This document shows positions 1-9,724 of a stretch of 64,000 nt of DNA, piece by piece (positions within the stretch are counted from its first letter, which is position 1; each line of letters starts with the position of its first letter). The stretch covers positions 1 to 64,000 of the forward strand of contig CAXXGW010000009.1 of NCBI GenBank assembly GCA_963666755.2, given 5' to 3'. The position numbers were made by a program, and so were the translations under genes. The notes beneath the pieces are model-generated. The model worked only from the letters and a program-made list of their open reading frames with translations. It had not been told where the DNA came from and did no database searches. Source of the DNA: CAXXOK01 sp963666755. GTDB taxonomy: Bacteria > Bacillota > Clostridia > Christensenellales > Aristaeellaceae.

Positions 1-221
1 CCGCAGCCGAGACGGTGCCACCTGGCGCCGGCCTCTTGGTTGCACCAGACGATGCGGTGGCGTTGCGTGTGGCGCTCAATCGCCTGCTCGCCGACGCCGG
101 GCTGCGTCAGAATCTGGCCGCGGGCGCACGCGCCGCGGGGGCGACACTGCCGCGTTGGGAGACGAGCGTGGTGCGCGTCGCCGGCGCAATCGTCGAGGCG
201 TCGAGGGAGGGCGGACGTTGA
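1..221 (+). CDS. Glycosyltransferase family 4-like, C-terminal end (5' truncated by window edge)
   Basis: Open from the window edge in the frame starting at base 3, so only the last 72 residues are visible. The sequence ETVPPGAGLLV followed by 'DDAVAL..AL..LLAD..LR' is the typical end of the second Rossmann domain of GT-B retaining glycosyltransferases, where the glutamate contacts the nucleotide sugar. The sugar donor and acceptor cannot be read from this fragment. Its stop overlaps the TTG start of the following methyltransferase (TTGA), which suggests translational coupling. The family call rests on a short segment. Confidence 0.7.
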   Translation, partial: AAETVPPGAGLLVAPDDAVALRVALNRLLADAGLRQNLAAGARAAGATLPRWETSVVRVAGAIVEASREGGR

Positions 222-1057
222 GCGGATTTTCGCCCGCATGGCTGGCCCTGCGCGAGCCGGCCGACCATCGCGCCCGCAATCGCGAGCTTGTTACGGCGCT
301 TGGTGCGCATTTCGCCGAACAAAGTCAGGTCCGTGTGCTCGATCTCGGCAGCGGTACCGGGTCCAATTTGCGCGCACTGGCCCCGGTGCTGCCGAGCGTG
401 CAGGAGTGGCGGCTGGTCGATCACGATGCGACGCTGCTCGACGCCGCGCGCACACAGCTTTCGGCCTGGGCCGACGAGACCCATCCGGATGGCGGGGCGT
501 TGCAGATCGCCGCTCGCGGCAAAGAAATCGATGTGCGCTTCGTTGCCGTGGATCTCTCCATAGGCATCGACACGCTGCTCGACCCGGCACTGGACCTCGT
601 CACCGCCGCGGCCCTGTTCGATCTCGTCTCGCAAGAGTGGCTCGCCGCGCTTGCCGCTTCGCTCGCCGCCGCGCGCCTGCCGCTCTATGGCGCGCTCACC
701 GTCGATGGCGGCCTGCGGTTTGGCCCGGCACATCGGCATGATGCAGCAGTTGCGGCCGCGTTCCACGCGCACATGCACGGCGACAAGGGCTTCGGTGCCG
801 CGGCGGGGACAATGGCCACCCAACTCCTCGCCGACGCACTCGGCAAATCAGGCTACCGAATCTCGGTGGGGCGCAGCCCGTGGCAGCTCGATGGCGCCGA
901 TGCGCCGCTCATCGACGCGCTGCTCGACGGAATCGCCGATGCCGTTGCCGAAACAGGCCGGATCGATCGGGGCGATCTTGTGGCGTGGCGTGCCGCACGG
1001 AGAGCGACGACCAGCTGCGAGATCGGCCATCTCGATCTGTTCGCGACACCACCCTGA
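218..1057 (+). CDS. Class I SAM-dependent methyltransferase
   Basis: This 279-residue protein carries the SAM-binding motif I VLDLGSGTGSNL near residue 40 and an acidic residue at the end of the next strand (RLVDHD), as in class I methyltransferases. The TTG at 218 was chosen because it overlaps the upstream stop, has a purine-rich stretch (gggagggcgg) in front, and is where homology-like sequence begins; the longer open frame from 155 lies inside the preceding gene. The substrate is unknown. Coupling to a glycosyltransferase suggests modification of a cell-surface or secondary-metabolite glycan, which is inference. The frame is intact, unlike most of its long neighbours. Confidence 0.72.
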   Translation: MSGFSPAWLALREPADHRARNRELVTALGAHFAEQSQVRVLDLGSGTGSNLRALAPVLPSVQEWRLVDHDATLLDAARTQLSAWADETHPDGGALQIAARGKEIDVRFVAVDLSIGIDTLLDPALDLVTAAALFDLVSQEWLAALAASLAAARLPLYGALTVDGGLRFGPAHRHDAAVAAAFHAHMHGDKGFGAAAGTMATQLLADALGKSGYRISVGRSPWQLDGADAPLIDALLDGIADAVAETGRIDRGDLVAWRAARRATTSCEIGHLDLFATPP

Positions 1058-1075
1058 GCGTCGCGGGCGCGCTCG

Positions 1076-1441
1076 CTATGGCTTCAGCGTCTTCAGCGTA
1101 TCCCAGTTCGGGCAGTATTCTTCGAAATGCGCGGCCGCGGTGCCGGCGCGCAGATGGCGGCGGCAGGTGCCGATCTCGGTGCAGTGCGCGCAGGTCAGCG
1201 CGAGCTGCGCCATCAGCGCTGCGCCCGCAGCCTGCACGCGGGCTTCGTCGATCTTGAGCGATTGCAGCATGTCGTGAAGGTCGCGCCCGCCGCGCACGTC
1301 GCGGGCGAGATCGTCGAAATCCTGTTGCGACAAGCCCATCTCGCGCGCCATGGCGTCGCGCAATCGCGGGTCCATGTTGTCGGCAGCCCTGTGCCCGCGG
1401 ATGAAATCCGCCAACGCCTTCAGAGCAGCTTGCACGGACAT
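1076..1441 (-). CDS. DUF6455 family protein
   Basis: This 121-residue soluble protein has an N-terminal helical part (GLSQQDFDDLARD), then a cysteine-bearing C-terminal part with CAHC, a further Cys-Arg-Arg and a closing 'HFEEYCPNWDTL' motif. This pattern matches the DUF6455 family, common in alphaproteobacteria and of unknown function. The spaced cysteines suggest metal or redox chemistry, but nothing more can be said. It lies just downstream of pobA on the same strand and may be co-transcribed with it. The frame is intact. Confidence 0.7.
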   Translation of the reverse strand: MSVQAALKALADFIRGHRAADNMDPRLRDAMAREMGLSQQDFDDLARDVRGGRDLHDMLQSLKIDEARVQAAGAALMAQLALTCAHCTEIGTCRRHLRAGTAAAHFEEYCPNWDTLKTLKP

Positions 1442-1462
1442 GGCTTGGTCCTCCGGAACAAA

Positions 1463-2637
1463 TCAGTAGGGCAGGCCGACATAGTTCTCCGCCAGACTGG
1501 CCATCGCGATTTTCGAGCCGAGAAGATAGGCCAGTTCCGCTTCCTGCAGGCGCTGCTCGAACGCCGTAGCCTCGGGGAAGCGGTGCAGCAGCATCGTCAT
1601 CCACCACGAGAACCGCTCGGCCTTCCAGACGCGGGCGAGCGCCCGCGCCGAATAGGAGTCGAGCGCCGCCGTCGCGCCGCTGCGCGCGAACTCGATCAGC
1701 GTCTCGGAAAGATAGCGGATGTCGGACGCCGCGAGGTTGAGCCCCTTGGCACCGGTCGGCGGCACGATGTGCGCCGCATCGCCGTGCGAGCAGCAGGCGG
1801 CCAAAGCGCATCGGTTCGGCGACGAAGGAGCGCAGCGGCGCGATCGATTTCTCGATCGACGGCGCGGTGACGAGATGGCTCGCCGTCACCACATCGAGGC
1901 GCGCCCGCAACTCGTCATAAAAGCGCGCATCGCTCCAGGCGGCGACGTGTTCGTCGACCGGCACCTGGATGTAGTAGCGGCTGCGGGTGTGGGAACGCAT
2001 CGAGCACAGCGCGAACCCGCGCGGATGATGGGCATAGATCAGCTCGTGCGAGATTGGCGGCGCGTCGGCGAGCAGCCCGAGCCAGCCAAACGGGAAGGCG
2101 CGTTCGTACAGCCGAATGGCGTCGCCCGGCACGCTGGCGCGGCAGACGCCATGGAAGCCGTCGCAGCCGGCGATGGCGTCGCAGTGCAGTTCTTCGCGGC
2201 GACCATCCTTTTCGAAGGTCACGCTCGGGTGGTCGCTGTCGAAGCCATGCACCGCAACATGTTCGGCCTCATAGACGGTCGGTGCACCGCTGGCGGCGCG
2301 CACGTCCATCAGGTCGCGCGTCACCTCGGTCTGGCCATAGACCGTGACGGTGCGGCCGCCACTCAGTGCCTTGAGGTCGATGCGATGGCGCAACGCCATC
2401 ATAGGAAATGTCGATACCCTCATGCACCAGACCCTCGCGGTGCAGTCGCACGCCGGCCCCGGCCTCGGTGAGCAGATCGACCATGCCCTGTTCGAGAACG
2501 CCGGCGCGGATGCGCGACAAAACATAGTCGCGGCTGCGCTGTTCGACGATGACATTGTCGATGCCGGCCCTGGTCAGGATCTGGCCGAGCAGCAGTCCCG
2601 AAGGACCCGATCCGATGATGGCGATTTGGCTGCGCAT
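1463..2637 (-). CDS. pobA: 4-hydroxybenzoate 3-monooxygenase (frame broken twice)
   Basis: A flavoprotein hydroxylase that converts 4-hydroxybenzoate to protocatechuate with NADPH and O2, feeding the pca genes on the other strand. The FAD Rossmann motif GSGPSGLLLG sits about eight residues from the start. The 'CDGFHGVCR' (DG) motif is in the middle, and GDAAHIVPPTGAKGLN, the second FAD-binding motif, is in the last third. The reading needs two frame changes. Near 2390 one extra C interrupts the run ending ISYDGVA, and near 1806 one extra base lies between LLLA and GDAAH. Removing both gives 390 residues, the usual PobA length. Start: ATG at 2637. The breaks look like sequence errors, not decay, because all motifs survive. 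Confidence 0.9.
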
Positions 2638-3576
2638 GGGGATGCCGGCGCTTCCTGTTGTCCTTGTTCTAGGGTCGCGGGCGTGCGCTGCCATTCGGCG
2701 AAAGGCGTGCATTCCTGCCAATGCCCGTTTGCTGGGCCCTTGACCGCACCGCGTCGTTCGCTGCGGCGCTCACGGGCGCCATCGGTCTCCGGAAGCGGGA
2801 CCACGTCGGTCTGCGCGCGCTGTTCGATTGCGTTGCGAATGGCGAGCTCCGCGCGTGCCAGGACCGGCCGCAGCCTCTCCTGCATGTCGGCTTCCGAAAT
2901 CCGCGCCGAATGGGCGCTGAGATTGACGGCGAAGCGCACACTGCCGTCGCGCTCCAGCACCGGAATCGACAGCGCCCGCAGCCCGACCTCAAGTTCGTCG
3001 GAAACCAGCGCGTAACCCTGGGCCCGCACCTCGGCGAGGCGCCGGCGCAGCTGGGTTTCGCCGGTCAACGTGCGGCTGGTGTAGCGTTGCAGCTTCGCTG
3101 CGGCGATATACCGCTCCAGCGCCCGCGGATGGAGATAGGCCAAGAGCGCCTGACCCATGCTGGTGGCGTGCGCGGGCAGCCGCGTGCCAACCGAGAGCGC
3201 GATGGTCATGATGCGGTGCGGTGCCGGCGAGCGCGCGATGTAGACCACTTCGGTGCCGTCGAGCATGGCGGCAGACGCAGACTCGCCGGTTTCGGTGGTG
3301 ACGGCGACCAGGCTCTCGCGGATCAGTTCGATCTCCGAGTGTCCGGAAAGAAAGGCTTGGCCGAGCGAGAGAATCGCCGGCGTCAGGGCGAAGTTCTTGC
3401 CGTCGCTGCGGGCCAGGCCCATGTCGCACAGCGTCAGCAGAAACCGCCGCGCCGCGGGCGCGCGAGATGCCGCACTGGTCGGCGACTGCCGTGATGGTCT
3501 GCGCCGGCGTGTTGGCGAAGCTGCGGATGACCTCGAAGCCTTTGCGGAAGGACCCGACGGTTTCGTCGCGGGGCAT
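2574..3576 (-). CDS. IclR-family transcriptional regulator, PcaR/PobR-like (frameshifted)
   Basis: The N-terminal helix-turn-helix (FEVIRSF..TPAQTITAVADQCGISRA) and the C-terminal effector-binding domain (DMGLARSDGKNFALTP, VAVTTETGES, ATSMGQALLAYL, GYALVSDELEVGLRALSIPV) are those of IclR regulators that control pca and pob genes in response to protocatechuate or 4-hydroxybenzoate. One extra C near 3455 splits the gene between GISRA and AARRFLL. The start is ATG 3576 (MPRDETVGSFRKGFEV). The 3' end is doubtful: the frame runs on into pobA to 2574, making the protein longer than the usual 260-290 residues, so another indel near 2700-2750 is likely. It probably represses or activates both itself and the divergent liv-pca operon. 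Confidence 0.85.
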
Positions 3577-3585
3577 GGATTCACC

Positions 3586-3620
3586 GTTCGCATACCGAAC
3601 AAAAAGTGCCGTTTGCGAAC
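3586..3620. promoter_or_regulatory. Palindromic sites, likely IclR-type operator
   Basis: Bases 3586-3600 form GTTCG-N5-CGAAC, a perfect inverted repeat, followed at 3611-3620 by GTTTGCGAAC, a second imperfect palindrome with the same half-site. They lie about 10 bases upstream of the regulator start, in the space between it and the divergent liv-pca operon. IclR-family regulators of aromatic catabolism bind such short palindromes. Assignment to this regulator is inference from position. Confidence 0.5.
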
Positions 3621-3748
3621 ACATTCTTGACTCGGAAACGGTCGAGCGCAAGTTCCTCGTGCAACCATCCGACGGTTTCACGTCGGCCGCCAGGGGCAGG
3701 GGAAGGAACGTCCTCAAGACGTGGCGTTGAGCCACCGGGAGAGAAAAC

Positions 3749-4932
3749 GTGTCGATCGGGAAGCTCTATCGATTCATCGCGAGCGCTGCCGTCTGCGTGG
3801 CGGCGACGGCCGCCTCCGCCGAGCCGGTCAAGATCGGCGTGATCGGGCCGTTCTCCGGGCCGTTCGCGCTCCAGGGCAAGAATTTCAAGGCCGGCATCGA
3901 CGCCTGGTTTGCGCTGCACGGCGCCAAGATCGCCGGCAACGACGTCGAGGTGCTCTATCGCGACCTGCCCACCGCCGACCCGGCAAAATCCAAGGCGCTG
4001 GGCCAGGAGCTGATCGTCAAGGACAAGGTGCAGTATCTCGCCGGCGTGTATTTCACGCCGGACGCGATGGCGCTCGCGCCATTGCTTGAGCAGAGCAACG
4101 TGCCGCTGGTGATCTTCAACGCCGCGACCTCTGGCGATCACCACCAAGAGCCCCTACATCGTGCGCACGTCGTTCACGCTGTGGCAGACCACGACGCCGA
4201 TGGCCAAGGTGGCGGCGGAGCGCGGCGTCAAGAAGGTGATCATCGCGGTGGCCGACTATGGGCCGGGCATCGATGCCGAAGCGGCGTTCAAGAAGGGCTT
4301 CGAAAGCGCCGGCGGCACGGTGGTCGAGGCCATCCGCATGCCGCTGAAGACCGCCGACTTCAGCCCGATCATGCAACGTGTGAAGGACTCCGGCGCGGAT
4401 GCGGTGTTTGCCTTCCTGCCCTCGGGGCCGCCGACGCTCGGCTTCGTCAAGGCGTTCAATGACGCCGGCCTGCGCGAAGCCAAGATCCAGCTGCTCGCGC
4501 CGGGCGACCTGACGCAGGAATGCGACCTGCCGGCGCTGGGCGACGCCGCGCTCGGCATTCTCACCACGTTCCACTATGCGACCTCCCACGACTCCGCGGA
4601 GAACAAGGCGTTCGTCGCGGCGGCGGTGAAGTCGCTCGGCAATGCCGACGAACTTTCGTTCCCGGCGGTCGGTGCCTTCGATGGCATGCGCGTACTCGCC
4701 AAGATGATCGAGGCAACCGGCGGCAAGCAGGACGCGGCGAAGGCGGGTGGCGGCGGTGAAGGGCTTCGCATTCGAAAGCCCGCGTGGTCCGGTGAAGATC
4801 GATCCGGAGGCGCGCACGCCGGTGCAGACGATCTATCTGCGCCGCGTCGAGAAGGTTGATGGCAAGCTGGTCAACAAGGAGATCCAGTCCTTTGCCAACA
4901 TGCCGGACCCTGGGCTCGCGGCGAGCAACTGA
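3749..4932 (+). CDS. Branched-chain-type ABC transporter periplasmic binding protein (two frameshifts)
   Basis: A type I periplasmic binding protein of the LivK/HAAT family. It has a signal peptide (MSIGKLYRFIASAAVCVAA..ASA) followed by EPVKIGVIGPFSGPFALQGKN, the typical first strand. The reading changes frame near 4131 (extra G; then AITTKSPYIVRTSF) and near 4744 (extra G; then VAAVKGFAFESPRGPVKIDP), and ends at 4932 with about 390 residues. The GTG start at 3749 has a GGGAGAG ribosome-binding site. It is the first gene of a liv-pca operon, so the ligand is probably an aromatic acid such as 4-hydroxybenzoate or protocatechuate and not an amino acid. That is inference from context. Confidence 0.85.
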
Positions 4933-4986
4933 CACCGCCCGAAAATGTCGTCGGGCCGCCCGTGGGGCGACGTCTGAGGGACAGCG

Positions 4987-5857
4987 ATGCAGACCGCGCT
5001 GAGCATCCTGGTCGACGCCGCCTCCTACGGCATGGTGCTGTTCGTCATCTCGGTCGGCCTGTCGGTGACGATGGGGTTGATGCGCGTCATCAACCTCGCG
5101 CACGGCGCCTTCGCCATGATCGGCGGCTACATCGCCTCCTATCTGACGCGCGATCTCGGCATCGACTACGGTGCCGCGATCGCGCTGGCAGTCGGCGCGA
5201 CCACGCTGATCGGCGTGCCGCTCGAGCGGCTGCTCTATCGCCGCCTCTACGGCACGCGTGATCCGCTGGCGCAGGTGCTGCTGACCATCGGCATCACGTT
5301 CATGGTCATCGGCATCGCCAATTTCCTGCTGGGGCCGACGCTGAAGACCATTCCGCTGCCGGCGGAGTTGAGCGGGCCGGTATCGATCGGCTTCCGCACC
5401 ATCGCCGCGCATCGGCTGTTCGTCATCGCTGCCGGGCTCGCCATCGCGCTGGCGTTGTGGCTTTTGATCGAGCGCACCTCGTTCGGCAATCCGCCTGCGC
5501 GCTGCGGTCGACAATGCGGCGATGGCGGATGCGCTCGGCGTGCGCACCGAAATCATCTACGCGGTGTCGTTCGCGATTGCCGTTGCGCTCGGCGCGCTGG
5601 GCGGCGTGCTCGGCGCCGAACTCTTGCCGATCGAGCCCTATTATGCGCTGCGCTACATGGTGACGTTCCTCGTCGTCGTCTCGGTTGGCGGCGCCGGTTC
5701 GATTCCCGGCGCGGTGCTGGCGGCGCTGCTGCTCGGGCTGGTCGACACCACCGGAAAATATCTCTTCCCGGAATACGGCGACTTCTTCTTTTACCTCGCG
5801 GTGATCGGCGTCGTGGTGGCGTTCCCGCGCGGCTTGTTCGGCAGGGCCGAGCTATGA
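4987..5857 (+). CDS. livH: LivH-type ABC transporter permease (one frameshift)
   Basis: A hydrophobic inner-membrane permease of the LivH family. The N-terminal part (MGLMRVINLAHGAFAMIGGY) is the family signature, and the C-terminal part GGAGSIPGAVLAALLLGLVD is equally typical. An extra A near 5492 breaks the frame at 'RTSFG'; after removing it the protein continues through MADALGVRT to the stop at 5857, giving about 289 residues, the usual length. Its stop overlaps the ATG of livM (ATGA). It pairs with LivM to form the translocation channel for the ligand brought by the binding protein. Confidence 0.88.
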
Positions 5858-6859
5858 ACGCGCCGCTGAACTGCCCGCTCAAGGTGCCGGCTGTACCGCC
5901 CAAGCGTGCCGTGCGGCGCGCCGACCTGCACACCGACGCCACCGCGGTATTCGTCATCGCGGCGCTCACCGCGATCGGCTGGTTCGCCTTTCCCGACGAT
6001 CTCGCCTTCGCCAGCCGGGTCATCGCCACCATTCTGTTCGTGCTGTCGCTCGATCTGGTCACAGGCTATTGCGGCGTCGCCACCCTCGGCCATTCGATCC
6101 TGTTCGGCGCCGGCGCCTATGCCGCCGGTATCGCCAATGTCCATGGCGTCGCCGAGCCGCTGCTGCTCCTGGGCCTGGGGCGCGCTGGCCGGCGCCGCAC
6201 ACCGGTGTGCTCTCGGGCGCCTTGATCGTGCGCTATCACGGCCTGCCGCAGCTGGTGCTGTCGATCGCACTGGTGCAGCTCGCCGGCGCACTGGCCAACA
6301 AGGCGTCGTCGATCACCGGCGGCAGCGATGGCCTGTCGGGCATCGAGCCGGGGCCGGTGCTCGGTCTGTTCGCCTTCGACCTTTATGCGCGCACCGCTTA
6401 TCTGTTCTGGGCCGCGCTGCTGCTGGTGGCTTTCGTGCTGCTGCTGCGCTTGGTGCGTTCGCCGTTCGGGCTGATCTGCCGCGCCATCAAGGAGGACCCG
6501 CTGCGGTGTGCGTGCGATGGGCGGGCGCATTGTGCCGACGCTGGGTGCGCATGTACGCGATCTCGGGTTTTGTCGCCGGGCTCGCCGGCGCGCTTGCCGC
6601 CATTGGCACCGGCGTCGTCGGGCTCGACAGGTCTGAGCTTCGAGCGCTCTGCCGAGGCGCTGGTGATGCTGGTGCTCGGCGGCACCGGCTCGCTCTATGG
6701 CGCGCTGATCGGGCACGCTGCTGTTCCAGCTGTTCGAGCATCTGGTGTCCGCCGCCAATCCGTTCCATTGGCTCACCATGGTCGGCGCCCTGCTGGTCGC
6801 CGTGGTGCTGTTCCTGCCCGGCGGGCTGCACGGGGCCGGAGATACCGTGCGGCGCCTGA
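5854..6859 (+). CDS. livM: LivM-type ABC transporter permease (at least six frameshifts)
   Basis: The second permease. Recognisable segments in order: SLDLVTGYCGVATLGHSILFGAG, LSGALIVRYHGLPQLVLSIA, ITGGSDGLSGI, RAIKEDPLR, MYAISGFVAGLAGAL, LVMLVLGGTGSLYGALIG and FLPGGL. These are spread over all three frames, with single extra bases near 6172, 6200, 6503, 6543, 6632 and 6713. One further indel near 6840-6856 would bring in the TGA at 6857; as sequenced, the frame runs without stop into livG. The true end is therefore uncertain. The hydrophobic pattern (about nine membrane spans) fits LivM. Confidence 0.82.
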
Positions 6860-6879
6860 TCGCGGGGGAGGCGAGCACC

Positions 6880-7649
6880 ATGACCGCGCGGCTTGCCGTC
6901 GAACATCTGACACGGAGCTTCGGCGGCCTTGCCGTCACCCGCGACGTGTCGCTGACGCTCGCCGATGGCGATCGTGTTGCCCTGATCGGCCCCAATGGCG
7001 CCGGCAAGACCACCTTCGTCAATCTCGTCACCGGCGCGCTTGCGCCGTCGGCCGGGCGCATCGTGCTTGCCGGCGAGGACGTCACGACACTCGGCATGGA
7101 GGCGCGGGTGCAGCGCGGCCTGGTGCGCAGCTTCCAGGTGACGCGGCTGTTTCGCGATTTGACCGTGCGCGAGAACGTGGCGCTCGCCGTGCTGCTGCGG
7201 CGCGGCTGCAGCCATTGGATGTTTCGCGCCGCGGCGCGCGATCGCGAGGACGCAGGCCGAGGCGGAGCGGCTGCTGGCCCTGCTGCGGCTGTCGCACGTC
7301 GCTGCGCGCGCGGTGCGCGAGATCGCCTATGGCGAGCAGCGTCTCCTGGAAATCGTGCTGGCGCTTGCGCTGCAGCCCAAGGTGCTGCTGCTCGACGAAC
7401 CCGCGGCCGGCGTGCCGAAGGAGGAGGCATCGCGCGTGCTCGACGCCATCGCGGCGCTACCGGAGGACATCGCCATTCTGTTGATCGAGCACGACATGGA
7501 CATGGTGTTCCGCTTCGCCCGCCGCGTCGCTGGTGCTGGCGGCGGGCAGCGTGATCTTCGAAGGCGATCCCGCCCGCCGTCTCCGGCAACGAATGGGTTT
7601 CTGCCAGGCCTATCTTGGGAGCTACAGCCATGTCCGCCGCACCGCTTGA
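6880..7649 (+). CDS. livG: LivG-type ABC transporter ATP-binding protein (frameshifted)
   Basis: ATPase subunit of the importer. It has Walker A GPNGAGKTTF near residue 40, the Q-loop region SFQVTRLFRDLTVRENVALA, the signature region in the LivG form AYGEQRLLEI, Walker B VLLLDEPAAGVP and the switch histidine in LIEHDMDMVF. The frame changes near 7250 and again near 7528-7570. The C-terminus 'AYLGSYSH' reads to TGA at 7647-7649, overlapping the livF start by 20 bases. The ATG at 6880 follows a GGGGGAG ribosome-binding site. Full length would be about 255 residues, normal for the family. Confidence 0.88.
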
Positions 7650-8347
7650 GGTCGAAGGCCTCGATGCCGGATATGGCGACACCCGCATTCTCGAGGGCGT
7701 GTCATTCGCCGTTGCCGCCGGCGCACGGCTGGCGGTGCTGGGCCGCAACGGCGTCGGCAAGACGACGCTGATCGCGACCCTGATGGGCCAGACGCGCCGG
7801 CCACGGCCGGCACCATTCGGCTCGACGGTCACGATGTCTCCGCGATGCGCGCCTCGGCGCGCGCGCGACTCGGGCTGGGGGTCGTGCCGCAGACGCGCGA
7901 GGTGTTCCGCGCGCTGACCGTGGAGGAAAACCTCAAGGTCGGGCTGAAGGACCGCCCACACGCTGCGATCGAGGAGGCCTATGCGCTGTTTCCGCGGCTG
8001 AAGGAGCGCAGGCGCAATCTCGGAACGCAGCTCTCGGGCGGCGAGCAGCAGATGCTGTCGACGGCGCGCGCCATTCTCGGAGCGCCCCGTGTGCTGCTGC
8101 TCGACGAGCCGCTGGAAGGATTGGCGCCGGTAATCTGCGACGAGCTGATGGCCACGCTGTCGCGCCTCGTCACCGACCGGCACATGACGATCATCATGGT
8201 CGAACAGCAAATCGAACGCGCGCTCGGGTTTGCCGAGGACGTGCTGCTGCTGGAGCGGGGGCCGCGTCGCCTGGCGCGGTTGCAGCGCAGGATCTGCGCG
8301 GTGACAATGCGACGATCGAGCGCTTTCTCGGCGTCGGTATTCATTGA
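7630..8347 (+). CDS. livF: LivF-type ABC transporter ATP-binding protein (frameshifted)
   Basis: The second ATPase of the importer. It shows Walker A GRNGVGKTTL, the segment LGVVPQTREVFRALTVEENL, the signature LSGGEQQML, Walker B VLLLDEPLEGLAP and the switch region IIMVEQQIERAL, all in the usual LivF order. The frame breaks near 7795 (apparently one base lost between QTR and ATAGTIRLDG) and again near 8260-8290. After the second break the usual end FLGVGIH is read to the TGA at 8345-8347. The start ATG at 7630 lies inside the end of livG. Confidence 0.88.
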
Positions 8348-8356
8348 GGAGCGAAC

Positions 8357-9092
8357 ATGTCGGTAGAGCTGCCTTACGAATTCTTCGAGCGCGACCGGCG
8401 CCAGCAACCGCCGGCCTTCACGCCCGGCTACAAGTCGACCATCCTGCGATCGCCGCGGCTGCCCTTGTGGTCGCTGCGCAACTCGCTGTCGGACATCACC
8501 GGGCCGTACTTCAAGCCGGAAGATCTTGGCCCGCTCGACAATGATTTGATCCGGAACTACGCCAAGGACGGCGAGCCGATCGGCGAGCGCATCCTCGTCC
8601 ACGGCCATGTCCGCGACGAGAACGGGCGCGGCGTGCCGAACACGCTGGTCGAAGTGTGGCAGGCCAATGCCGGCGGGCGCTATCGCCACGTCAACGACCG
8701 CTACCTCGCGCCGATCGACCCGAATTTCGGCGGCTGCGGGCGGGTGCTGACCGACGCCAACGGCTACTACTGCTACCGCACCATCAAGCCCGGCGCGTAC
8801 CCGTTCCGCAACTCACATCAATTCGTGGCGCCCGCCGCACATCCACTATTCGATCTTCGGCGTCGGCTTCGCGCAGCGGCCCTGATCACGCAGATGTATT
8901 TCGAAGGCGATCCACTGATCGCCCACGACCCGATCGCCAACCACCATCGCCGATCCGGCTGCGCTGGCGCGGCTGATCGCGCCGCTCGACATGAATGCGG
9001 CAGTGCCGCTCGATAGTCTCGCCTATCGCTTCGACATCGTGCTGCGCGGCGTGCGCCAGACCATGTTCGAGAACAAGCTGCAGGGGAGCTGA
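8357..9092 (+). CDS. pcaH: Protocatechuate 3,4-dioxygenase beta subunit (frameshifted)
   Basis: The iron-bearing subunit of the intradiol dioxygenase that cleaves protocatechuate to 3-carboxy-cis,cis-muconate. The N-terminal PcaH-specific segment is present (ITGPYFKPEDLGPLDNDLIRNY). The core follows with VEVWQANAGGRYRHVND (first Tyr ligand), NFGGCGRVLTDANGYYCYRT (second Tyr ligand) and, after removing an extra C near 8815, RPPHIHYS, which holds the two His ligands of Fe(III). A 2-base excess near 8878 and an extra C near 8943 must also be removed. The end reads FENKLQGS to the TGA at 9090. PcaG starts three bases later. Confidence 0.92.
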
Positions 9093-9094
9093 CG

Positions 9095-9724
9095 ATGACC
9101 ACCTTGCCGTATCTGAAGGAAACGCCATCGCAGACCGCCGGGCCCTATGTGCATATCGGCCTGATTCCGCACCAGGCGGGCTTTCGCATCTTCGAGCACG
9201 ATTTCTCCAACGTGCTGGTCGGCGATGGCACGGTGGGCGAGCGCATCAGCATCGAGGGCCAGGTGTTCGACGGCGCCGGCGCGATCTGCCGCGATATCCT
9301 GTTGGAAATCTGGCAGGCCAATGGCCGCGGGCCGCTACCACCATCCCGCCGATGGACATGCGGAAGAAGCCGCTCGATCCAAATTTTCGCGGCTGGGGCC
9401 GTACCGGCACGGAGTTCGACAGCGGCATTTATCGCTTCCACACCATCAAGCCGGGCGTGGTTGCCGCTGGCGGTGGCACGATGCAGGCGCCGCACATCAA
9501 TTTCTTCATTGCGGCGCGCGGCATCAATATCGGCCTCGCTACGCGGATGTATTTTTCCGACGAGGCGGAGCGCAATGCCGCCGATCCGGCGCTCAACATT
9601 GTCGAGCCGCCGGTGCGCCGTAAGACGCTAATTGCTGAGCGGCAGCTGCGCGATGGCGCGGTGGTCTATCGCTTCGACATCCGCCTGCAGGGCGACAACG
9701 AAACCGTTGTTCTTCGACGTATGA
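9095..9724 (+). CDS. pcaG: Protocatechuate 3,4-dioxygenase alpha subunit (frameshifted)
   Basis: The partner subunit of PcaH. It begins YLKETPSQTAGPYVHIGL, the alpha-subunit hallmark, then LLEIWQANAAGRYHHPAD, NFRGWGRTGTEFDSG, FHTIKPGVV and APHINFFI. The alpha subunit lacks the iron ligands and completes the active site and the (alpha-beta)n shell. Indels near 9325 and 9350 disturb the QANAAGRYHHP stretch, and one extra T near 9707 delays the natural end VFFDV, whose TGA lies at 9722-9724. Corrected length is about 208 residues. The stop overlaps the ATG of the next gene. Confidence 0.9.

Noticed and set aside
40..741. An Arg-rich 233-residue frame overlapping the methyltransferase
   Set aside because: It is a shadow of the methyltransferase in another frame; the product is mostly Arg/Ala without motifs.
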